DNA from: Desulfovibrionaceae bacterium
GTDB lineage: Bacteria; Desulfobacterota; Desulfovibrionia; Desulfovibrionales; Desulfovibrionaceae
DNA: 64,000 bases
Direction: 5' to 3'
Assembly (NCBI GenBank): GCA_028689675.1
Contig: JAQVCS010000003.1
Location: 104,847-168,846, forward strand
Each line of letters begins with the position of its first letter. The first letter of the stretch is position 1. The notes under the pieces are model-generated. The model made no database searches. It saw nothing but the letters and a program-made list of their open reading frames with translations, and had not been told where the DNA came from. A program made the position numbers and the translations under genes. Positions 18,466 through 24,839 of the stretch are shown here, piece after piece.

Positions 18466-19617
18466 TTATTTGCCTTCAGCCTGTTTTTGGGGCGCAGCTT
18501 TTTGTGCTTGCTGGGTAGCCTGAGCCTGCTGTTCTTTGGGGTCTACAATGCGCACAGTTGCCCCAGGGCGGGCTTTTATCAAGCCTTCCAGCACAATGCG
18601 TTCCCCGCCCTTCAGACCTTCTTCTACAAGGTAGTTTTCACCAATGGATAGGCTGATTTTCAAGGGAGCTGGCTGGATTTTATTGTCTGGTGTCACAATC
18701 ATGGCCAATGAGCCTTTTTGGGTCATCATAACGGCTTTTTGGGGAATAAGGATGGCGTTTTTCAAAATATCGCCTTCCATAAAAATGCGTACATATTGCC
18801 CCGGCATCATGTGGTTATCGGCATTAGGGAAGGTAGCACGCGCCTTGATAGCCCCTGTGTTTGGCTCTACCTGCGTGTCTATAAAGTCTACCACGCCTTC
18901 CTGATCATACATGCTGCCGTCAAGCAGGCGCAATTTTGCCTTATATATGCCATTTTGGGGGAAAATAAGGCGGCCTTGGGCGGCCAAGGTTTGGCGGCGC
19001 ATACGCTCTGGCCCAGCAATGGAAAAGTTCACATTCATAGGGTCAGTTTTATTAATGGACGTAAGCAGCGTGCCTGCATTGACCAAGTTGCCCACAGTCA
19101 GGCTTTCTTTGCTGGTATAGCCAGAAACAGGCGCAACAACAGAGCAGTATTCTAAATTGATTTTTGCCTGCCGTAATGAAGCCCGAGCGCTTTCAAAAGC
19201 GGCGCGGGCAGTGTCGCGGTCTTTTTGGCTGACGGCATTTTGGGCAAACAGGGGCTGGATGCGCTTCCATTCACGCGAAGCGCTGTCAAACTGGGCAGCA
19301 GCCTGCTGCACCAACGCTTCGTATTGATCACGTTCAATTTCAAAGAGCAATTGCCCTTCTTGAACGTATTGCCCCTCAGTGTATAAGCGTTTTTCAATAT
19401 TGCCCTGCACACGGGCATATAAGGAAACTGCGCGCGAGCCTTCAGTTTGTGCCTGATAGGCGGCTGGCCAAGGGCTGTCTTGTGCTTTTACTTCAAAAAT
19501 GCTCACAGGCATGGGCGGCATTTGCTGCTGGGCAGTACCCTTATCTTTCTCGCAAGCGGCGAGCAAAGCAATTGTTAGCGTAAGGGTCAAAAAAAGTGGA
19601 GAAAAATATTTTTTCAT
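18466..19617 (-). CDS. RND periplasmic adaptor (membrane fusion) lipoprotein, AcrA/MexA-like
   Basis: A 383-aa adaptor linking pump to outer-membrane channel. MKKYFSPLFLTLTLTIALLA precedes AACEKD and gives a lipoprotein lipobox. The lipoyl half-motifs, the hairpin (QQAAAQFDSASREWKR onwards) and the beta-barrel VNFSIAGPERM are in the usual order. The tail is Gln/Ala/Lys-rich. CGGAGTT upstream supports the ATG at 19617; an ATG 13 codons earlier is not consistent with the signal. First gene of the efflux operon, with a leader containing a hairpin and, further upstream, a large inverted repeat. Confidence 0.95.
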   Translation of the reverse strand: MKKYFSPLFLTLTLTIALLAACEKDKGTAQQQMPPMPVSIFEVKAQDSPWPAAYQAQTEGSRAVSLYARVQGNIEKRLYTEGQYVQEGQLLFEIERDQYEALVQQAAAQFDSASREWKRIQPLFAQNAVSQKDRDTARAAFESARASLRQAKINLEYCSVVAPVSGYTSKESLTVGNLVNAGTLLTSINKTDPMNVNFSIAGPERMRRQTLAAQGRLIFPQNGIYKAKLRLLDGSMYDQEGVVDFIDTQVEPNTGAIKARATFPNADNHMMPGQYVRIFMEGDILKNAILIPQKAVMMTQKGSLAMIVTPDNKIQPAPLKISLSIGENYLVEEGLKGGERIVLEGLIKARPGATVRIVDPKEQQAQATQQAQKAAPQKQAEGK

Positions 19618-19652
19618 GTGTAAACTCCGACAAGGCGGTTGGATTAACGCGG

Positions 19653-19682
19653 GCATAGGGGAGCAATGCCCCCAAACTATGC
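19653..19682 (-). promoter_or_regulatory. Hairpin in the leader of the RND operon
   Basis: GCATAG/CTATGC with inner GGGG/CCCC forms an imperfect stem 36 bases before the adaptor start codon. It may be a leader structure or an operator. Upstream, weak boxes TTGCCT and TATCGG, 17 bases apart on the minus strand, could be the promoter. Confidence 0.35.
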
Positions 19683-19773
19683 AATGCCGATAAAAAAAGC
19701 ATATTTCAGAGGCAAAATCAAGGCAGATTAAAAAGGTTACTGCAGAGTATGGTCTGGTTTTAATAAGTAATTA

Positions 19774-19815
19774 CAGGTGGTTACGATACCGTATGGAAAT
19801 TGTCGTAACCACCTG
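19774..19815. promoter_or_regulatory. Large inverted repeat between topA and the RND operon
   Basis: CAGGTGGTTACGA and TCGTAACCACCTG form a perfect 13-bp inverted repeat with a 16-nt spacer. On the plus strand it is followed by ATTTTTTT, but no plus-strand gene ends here. On the minus strand, the direction of both neighbours, only a weak T-rich stretch follows. It could terminate topA or serve as an operator for the efflux operon. Confidence 0.5.
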
Positions 19816-19894
19816 ATTTTTTTAGATATATATTTTCAGACTTTATTTTGCCCTGCGTGGCGCGTACAGCCTTGCGGTAGCTATACGCAAGGGG

Positions 19895-22252
19895 CTATTT
19901 GTCCCCCTCTTCGGGGGCAACATAGCCGCAGGTTTTTACAGGGCACATCACCTTTTTGCCGCCACCGCGCAGTATCTTTTCCACCAGCAGGGGCGAGCCG
20001 CATTGCGGGCAGGGGCGGGGCAGGGGGCGATCCCACGAGGCATAGTCGCACTTGGGGTATTGGTCACAGGAATAAAATACCTTGCCCCTTTTGGTGCTTT
20101 TTTCCACCAAAGTGCCGGTGCAGCCTTCATTTGGGCAGGGCACGCCAGTGGAAAGGGGTGCGGCATAGGTGCACTTGGGGTAGCCTGTGCAGGCAATAAA
20201 ACGGCTGCCTGTGCGGGCATGCTTGATGACCAAATCCATTCCGCATTGCGGGCAGGTTCCCACTACTTCGCGGTTGGGCACTTGCTTTTCCACAAGCTGA
20301 ATATTGCCCTCGTCATCGCGGGTAAAATTGGAGGTATAGCGGCATTCGGGGTAGCCTGAGCAGGCCAAAAAGGTGCCTGTTTTGCCAAATTTTACCAGCA
20401 TGGCTTTGCCGCATTCGGGGCAAATGATGTCTGTTTCCACCCCTGTTTTCAGGGTTTTCATATTTTTGGCGGCTGCGTCTAATGTGGGGTTAAATTTTTC
20501 GGTAAAGCCCTGCATGAGTGCCACCCAGTTTTCCCCCCCCTCGGCCACCTTATCCAAATCATTTTCCATCTGCGCGGTAAAGCCCACATCCATTAGGGTA
20601 GAAAAATGCTGGCGCAGCTGGCCGCACACGACATTGCCTAAATCTGTAGGGGCAAAGTGCTTGTCTTCCAGCTGCACATATTCGCGATCTTGCAGGGTGG
20701 AGATAATGGCGGCATAGGTGGAGGGGCGGCCAATGCCCAGTTCTTCCAGCTCGCGCACAAGCGAGGCTTCGGTGTAGCGGGGGCGGGGTTGGGTGAATTT
20801 TTGTTCCTTGCTCAGGCTGTGCACGTCCAGCACCTGCCCTTGCTGCAAGGGGGGCAGCTCGCCTTCGGCAAGCTCTTCGGGCACAGTGCCTTGCTCGGCG
20901 GCCTGCGGCGCAGGCTTGTTTTTGTTTACATTGGGCAGGGCTGCCAGCCAGCCAGCAAAAAGCAGACGCTCGCCTTTAGCTTTCCACTCGGTATGGGCAC
21001 AGGCAATGCTGACATTGGTGTCATAAAATTGCGCGCTTGCCATTTGCGAAGCCATAAAGCGCGACCAGATAAGGCGATATATATTATACTGTTCTGGCGG
21101 CAGGTCGGCCTTTACTTCTTCTGGTGTCAGGCTCACATCTACAGGGCGCACCGCTTCATGGGCGTCTTGCGCGCTGTTTTTGCTTTTATACACCCGCGCT
21201 TTGGCGGGCAAATAGTCTTTACCCCAGTGCTGGGCAATGAAAAGCGCAGCAGCATCGCGGGCTTCGTCGGCAATGCGCACCGAGTCGGTACGCATATACG
21301 TGATAAGTGCCGTTGTGCCGCGCCCTTCCAATTCCACCCCTTCATACAGGCGCTGGGCTATGCTCATGGTGCGCTTGGCTGTGTAGCCCAAGCGCTGGTT
21401 GGCCACCTGTTGTAGGGTAGAGGTGATAAAGGGGGGCTGGGGGGCACGCTCGCGTTTTTTTTGCTCTATTGCGCTCACCACAAAGGGCTGCCCCTGCAGG
21501 GCTGCCTCTAGCGCGTCGGCCTGCTCTTGCGTGGCTATGGTTATTTTGCTGCTTTCTTTGCTGCCCTTGTCTTCGTCCGCTTTTTCTGCCCCGGGGGTGA
21601 CCACACGCTTGCCATCTACCTTGTGCAGCTCTGCCTTGAAGGGGGGCGGGGTGGCTGCCCCAAGCAAGGCCTTGAACAGCCAATATTCTTCGGGCTTAAA
21701 GGCGTGGCGCTCTTCATCGCGTTCTACAATAAGGCGCAGGGCTACCGATTGCACACGCCCAGCAGAAATACCGCGCTTGATGGTTTTCCATAACAGGGGG
21801 GAAATTTTATAGCCCACCAGCCTGTCCAGCACGCGGCGTGCCTGCTGGGCATCAAACAAGTGCTGGTTCAGCTCGCGTGGGTGCTCCAGAGCATCTTTTA
21901 CTGCCTTGGCGGTAATTTCGTTGAACTGGATACGTTTGATTTCTTTAGCTTTATCTTGTATCACTTCGGCCACATGCCAAGCAATGGCTTCGCCCTCGCG
22001 GTCGGGGTCGGGGGCAAGGTAAACCACGTCAGCCTTGGCTGCTGCCGCGCGCAGGTCATTGACAACCTTTTGCTTATTGTCAATAATCTGATACTCTGGG
22101 GCAAAGTTGTTGTTTTCATCTACCCCCAAGCTGTGCGAGGGTAAATCGCGAATATGCCCCACGCTGGCATGTACCATATAATTGGGGCCAAGAAATTTTT
22201 TAATAGTTTTAACCTTGGCGGGTGATTCAACAATAATAAGCTGTTTGCCCAT
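19895..22252 (-). CDS. topA: DNA topoisomerase I with four C-terminal zinc fingers
   Basis: A 785-aa type IA topoisomerase that relaxes negative supercoils. The Toprim domain opens with QLIIVESPAKVKTI and contains DPDREGEAIAWH, with acidic metal ligands. The catalytic tyrosine is in ALITYMRTDSVRI near residue 320. Four Cys4 ribbons follow from about residue 600: CPECGKAML, CPQCGMDLV, CPNEGCTGT and CPQCGSPLL, each with a later Cys pair. AGAGGAAG precedes the ATG. The gene is probably monocistronic. A CCTTGCG/CGCAAGG stem-loop overlaps its 3' end. Confidence 0.97.
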   Translation of the reverse strand: MGKQLIIVESPAKVKTIKKFLGPNYMVHASVGHIRDLPSHSLGVDENNNFAPEYQIIDNKQKVVNDLRAAAAKADVVYLAPDPDREGEAIAWHVAEVIQDKAKEIKRIQFNEITAKAVKDALEHPRELNQHLFDAQQARRVLDRLVGYKISPLLWKTIKRGISAGRVQSVALRLIVERDEERHAFKPEEYWLFKALLGAATPPPFKAELHKVDGKRVVTPGAEKADEDKGSKESSKITIATQEQADALEAALQGQPFVVSAIEQKKRERAPQPPFITSTLQQVANQRLGYTAKRTMSIAQRLYEGVELEGRGTTALITYMRTDSVRIADEARDAAALFIAQHWGKDYLPAKARVYKSKNSAQDAHEAVRPVDVSLTPEEVKADLPPEQYNIYRLIWSRFMASQMASAQFYDTNVSIACAHTEWKAKGERLLFAGWLAALPNVNKNKPAPQAAEQGTVPEELAEGELPPLQQGQVLDVHSLSKEQKFTQPRPRYTEASLVRELEELGIGRPSTYAAIISTLQDREYVQLEDKHFAPTDLGNVVCGQLRQHFSTLMDVGFTAQMENDLDKVAEGGENWVALMQGFTEKFNPTLDAAAKNMKTLKTGVETDIICPECGKAMLVKFGKTGTFLACSGYPECRYTSNFTRDDEGNIQLVEKQVPNREVVGTCPQCGMDLVIKHARTGSRFIACTGYPKCTYAAPLSTGVPCPNEGCTGTLVEKSTKRGKVFYSCDQYPKCDYASWDRPLPRPCPQCGSPLLVEKILRGGGKKVMCPVKTCGYVAPEEGDK

Positions 22253-22282
22253 AGTACGCTTCCTCTTGTGTGTTGTTTTGGC

Positions 22283-22310
22283 AAGATACGATAATATGCC
22301 GTGCCGTCAA
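22283..22310 (-). promoter_or_regulatory. Candidate topA promoter
   Basis: On the minus strand TTGACG (22305-22310) and TATCTT (22283-22288) are spaced by 16 bases. This gives a leader of about 25 nt before the topA start. Confidence 0.5.
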
Positions 22311-22438
22311 GGGTAAGATATGGCGGGTCGGGCAGGGGGCAGCTGGGGTAAACTTGCTGAAAAATCTTCAGTTTCAAGGGCTTACTTATTATTTCTTTGG
22401 CAAAAACATTTTTTTACCTCGTGTGGAGGGCTTGTGCT

Positions 22439-23098
22439 ATGAGGCGTATTGGTCTGTTGCTTTTGTTTAGTATGCTTCTGTTTGCCCTTGCTGGCTGTGC
22501 TTCGCGCGGCAAGGTGACAAGCCAGGCAGAGCTTTCTGCCCCCCTGCCCGAAATTTCGCTGCCAGAAGACAGCCGTGCCTTGGTCACTGTGCGGCACAAG
22601 GGCGGGGTGGAAACAGAATTGCAAACCATGATATCCAGTTATTTGCAAAGTGAACGCGGTATTAACCCTGCCTATTCTCAAGATGAGGCCGACCTTACCA
22701 TTGATGTTTCTGTGCTTTCTCTCTCGCTGGTGGGCACGCGCACAGAAGGTGGCGGCGCTTCAGGGCGTGAAATGCTGCAAGGCGGCCTGATGGGCGCTGG
22801 CCTTGGGCTGGCTGTGGGCGGCTTGGCCAATGGGCGCACAGGTGCTTTGTGGGGGGCGGCTTTGGGTGCTGGTGCAGGGGCTGGCGCCATGGCATTGACG
22901 GCAGAGAGTTCTGGCGATACTCTTTCACAGTGGCAAATGGTTGCTGAAGTACGCCTGTTCACGCGCCAGCAAAAAGCGCGTGATGTGCAGCCTGTGCGCA
23001 TTAGTGTCTATTCTGAAGGGCAGGGGCTTGAGCAGGCCGCAGCCTTGCCCCAGCTGGAAGACAAGCTGACTACGGAAATAGTGCAGGCTGTGCACTAG
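22439..23098 (+). CDS. Glycine-zipper lipoprotein of unknown function
   Basis: A 219-aa predicted lipoprotein: MRRIGLLLLFSMLLFALAGC has a clear lipobox. The first half of the mature protein resembles small DUF4410-like envelope domains, with alternating strands around VTVRHKGG and LTIDVSVLSLSL. Residues ~110-150 form a glycine zipper (GGLMGAGLGLAVGGLANG then GALWGAALGAGAGAGAM) that may insert in a membrane. GGAGGG upstream supports the ATG at 22439 rather than an in-frame start 14 codons earlier. It opens a run of three small envelope genes. The exact function is unknown. Confidence 0.75.
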   Translation: MRRIGLLLLFSMLLFALAGCASRGKVTSQAELSAPLPEISLPEDSRALVTVRHKGGVETELQTMISSYLQSERGINPAYSQDEADLTIDVSVLSLSLVGTRTEGGGASGREMLQGGLMGAGLGLAVGGLANGRTGALWGAALGAGAGAGAMALTAESSGDTLSQWQMVAEVRLFTRQQKARDVQPVRISVYSEGQGLEQAAALPQLEDKLTTEIVQAVH

Positions 23099-23171
23099 CT
23101 CTGGAAAAGTATATTCCTCTTATAATAGTATTAATTCCACCTCTAACCCATACCGTGTTAAGGAGATGTTC

Positions 23172-23546
23172 ATGTGCAACAAATTTCAGCGTGTGATGGC
23201 TCTGCTGGTTTTGGTTTTGGGCTTAAGCCTGCCCGCCTTTGCTGCGGAAAAGCCCGTGGATGGTGAACTAACAGGGAAGGCATGGTTGGCTTCCCCCATT
23301 GCATCTAAAGAAGCTTTTTTGTATGGAGTGGCAAGCACGGTGGCCATAGAGCAGGCTATTGCTGATAAAGGCGGCAAACCCGCTTCTGTTTTTGTGCAGC
23401 AGTGGATGGCAGCCTTTACCGAAAGCACCCCTGCTGATATTGGCAAGCAAGTGGATGCTTGGTATACCGCGCACCCCGATCAGCAAGGCCGTCATGTTTT
23501 TGATGTGCTGTGGTATGAATTTATGCAGCAGAAAAAGCCAAGCTAA
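23172..23546 (+). CDS. Small secreted protein of unknown function
   Basis: A 124-aa protein with a Sec signal peptide (LLVLVLGLSLPAFAAEK, cleavage probably after AFA). The mature ~100 residues are mainly helical, with AVIEQAI-type segments and a conserved-looking VFDVLWYEFM near the end. The ATG at 23172 is chosen because AAGGAG lies six bases upstream; the ATG two codons earlier abuts the ribosome binding site. A perfect -10 hexamer TATAAT (23121-23126) lies upstream but its -35 is poor. I cannot name the family. The periplasm is the likely location. Confidence 0.7.
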   Translation: MCNKFQRVMALLVLVLGLSLPAFAAEKPVDGELTGKAWLASPIASKEAFLYGVASTVAIEQAIADKGGKPASVFVQQWMAAFTESTPADIGKQVDAWYTAHPDQQGRHVFDVLWYEFMQQKKPS

Positions 23547-23627
23547 ACAGCCCTGTGCTGTGGGCTTATCACGCGCGCTTGCCAGAGCATAAAGGCAAGC
23601 GCATCCCTTATGCATAGGAGAAGAACT

Positions 23628-23876
23628 ATGAAAATATTCACAGTATTGGTATTGTCTTGCGTGTTGGTGTTTGGTGCTTTGGGTGCTGGCTGCACCAATA
23701 TGAGCAAAACGCAGCAGGGCGCATTAAGCGGTGCTGCCGTAGGTGCGGCAGCAGGCTGGGGTGTCAGTGCTTTAACTGGCGGCAGCGCCACCACAGGCGC
23801 GTTGATTGGCGGCGGGCTTGGGGCTTTGGCTGGCGGCGTGCACGGCAATAATCAAGAACACCGCCACTATCGCTAG
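23628..23876 (+). CDS. Small glycine-zipper lipoprotein
   Basis: An 82-aa protein with signal MKIFTVLVLSCVLVFGALGA and a Cys in GAGCTNM, so lipidation is likely. It then has a glycine zipper (GALSGAAVGAAAGWG and GALIGGGLGALAGG) like the Gly-zipper 2TM/OmpA-linked small proteins. The tail is His/Asn-rich. AGGAGAAG precedes the ATG at 23628; an ATG six codons upstream has no good site. It follows the secreted protein by 81 bases. Family members are envelope proteins of unclear role. Confidence 0.7.
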   Translation: MKIFTVLVLSCVLVFGALGAGCTNMSKTQQGALSGAAVGAAAGWGVSALTGGSATTGALIGGGLGALAGGVHGNNQEHRHYR

Positions 23877-23910
23877 GCGTTTCAGTCAGCGCGCATAAAG
23901 CTTCCCCCTT

Positions 23911-24027
23911 TAGAGTATTGTAACTTTGAAAATGCTTGCAAGGTTTCGGAAGAACTCCTTGCCACTTAAAGCTCACAAGGGAATGTCCTTCCCCGTTATG
24001 TGTGCTTTAAAAGTGAAGCTGCTCTGG
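23911..24027. mobile_element. MITE-like element, copy 2 (degenerate)
   Basis: Over about 117 bp this segment aligns with the copy at 8769-8886, from TAGAGTATTGTAAC through the central hairpin to GCTGCTCTGG. The left TA is kept and the right TA has become GG, so it looks older. The central stem is better paired than in copy 1: AAAGC-t-CACA against TGTG-t-GCTTT, enclosing GGGAA/TTCCC. It lies between the small lipoprotein gene and its terminator. Confidence 0.6.
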
Positions 24028-24067
24028 GGGAAGAAAAGGCGCGGCATAGCAAGCATAGTATAAAACG

Positions 24068-24101
24068 AAAGGCCGCCAGTGTGTATGCTGGCGGCCTTTT
24101 T
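24068..24101 (+). terminator. Terminator after the small envelope genes
   Basis: AAAGGCCGCCAG pairs with CTGGCGGCCTTT around an 8-nt loop, followed by TT. It is close to symmetrical and may act on both strands. From here to 24344 I find no credible gene; a hydrophobic minus-strand frame (23973-24272) runs through this hairpin and the MITE. Confidence 0.85.
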
Positions 24102-24344
24102 GTGTGCACATATTGCCTTCATTCTTTGCCGCGCGGCATTGTTTGCCCACAAAAAGCAGAGAGCAGGCCGCAAACACAGCAGACATAAGCAGGAAGGGGC
24201 AAGTGAACAGGCAGGGGCGGCAGCAGCCAAGAGACACACGGCAAACATAAAGAAGGCCTGCAAGCGCCTCAATATGAAATAAAGCTGCCAGAAGGTACGG
24301 GGCAGGCGGCAGAAATAGACACAGCAGGCAGTACATTTAGCACC

Positions 24345-24377
24345 AAAAAAGGGAGTGACGAAAACTCGTAACTCCCT
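24345..24377 (-). terminator. Terminator of the tRNA-Pro gene
   Basis: On the minus strand AGGGAGT-t-ACGA pairs with TCGT-c-ACTCCCT and is followed by six T residues. It is 23 bases past the tRNA 3' end. Confidence 0.8.
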
Positions 24378-24399
24378 AAGAATTCTGGGCTAAAAAATC

Positions 24400-24476
24400 T
24401 GGTCGGGATGAAAGGATTTGAACCTTCGACCCCTTGAACCCCATTCAAGTGCGCTCCCAGACTGCGCTACATCCCG
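24400..24476 (-). tRNA. tRNA-Pro (anticodon GGG), CCA encoded
   Basis: On the minus strand the acceptor CGGGATG pairs with CATCCCG, followed by discriminator A and an encoded CCA. The D-stem is GCGC/GCGC. The anticodon stem CTTGA/TCAAG encloses the loop ATGGGGT, so the anticodon is GGG and the tRNA reads CCC and CCU. The T-arm contains GGTTCAAATCC. Length is 77 nt. Confidence 0.96.
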
Positions 24477-24839
24477 ACGCGAAATAGCTTCTACGCTGTA
24501 GAGCGGCGGCTGTCAAATACTTTTTTACACTTTTTTGCAAAGGGGGGCAGGGGCAGCGCTTTGCGCCTGCTGGCTTTTTTTGTTAGCGTGCAGACTTTGG
24601 GCGGTGGCCTGTGTGCGGCATGGCATTGCAGGGGCAGCTTAACAGCCTGTGTGCTGGCTATAGCTTCAGCAAAACTGGCTGTGGCGGACTGTATAACCAT
24701 GCTGTGCATAGGGGCGGCAAGGCTGCACACTGTGCCGTGGCGGCCTGTGCCTCTTAGTCATGCCATTGCCAAAAGGGCGTACAGACTTACCTTGTGCGTA
24801 TCAGGCTATACTACAGCACTCTTTTTTAAAGGAATGACC
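24477..24839. other. Intergenic gap without a recognised feature
   Basis: The 363 bases between the tRNA and the M16 protease contain an open frame continuous with the protease, but it is Cys/Ala-rich, lacks a start signal and matches no family N-terminus. I see no convincing promoter, RNA or repeat here. Confidence 0.4.

Noticed and set aside
23973..24272. 99-aa minus-strand frame with a signal-peptide-like N-terminus
   Set aside because: It reads straight through a strong terminator hairpin and the MITE-like element, and is Cys/Ala-rich with no ribosome binding site.
24561..24839. N-terminal extension of the M16 protease
   Set aside because: The extra 93 residues match no family N-terminus, and AAAGGA lies correctly before the ATG at 24840.
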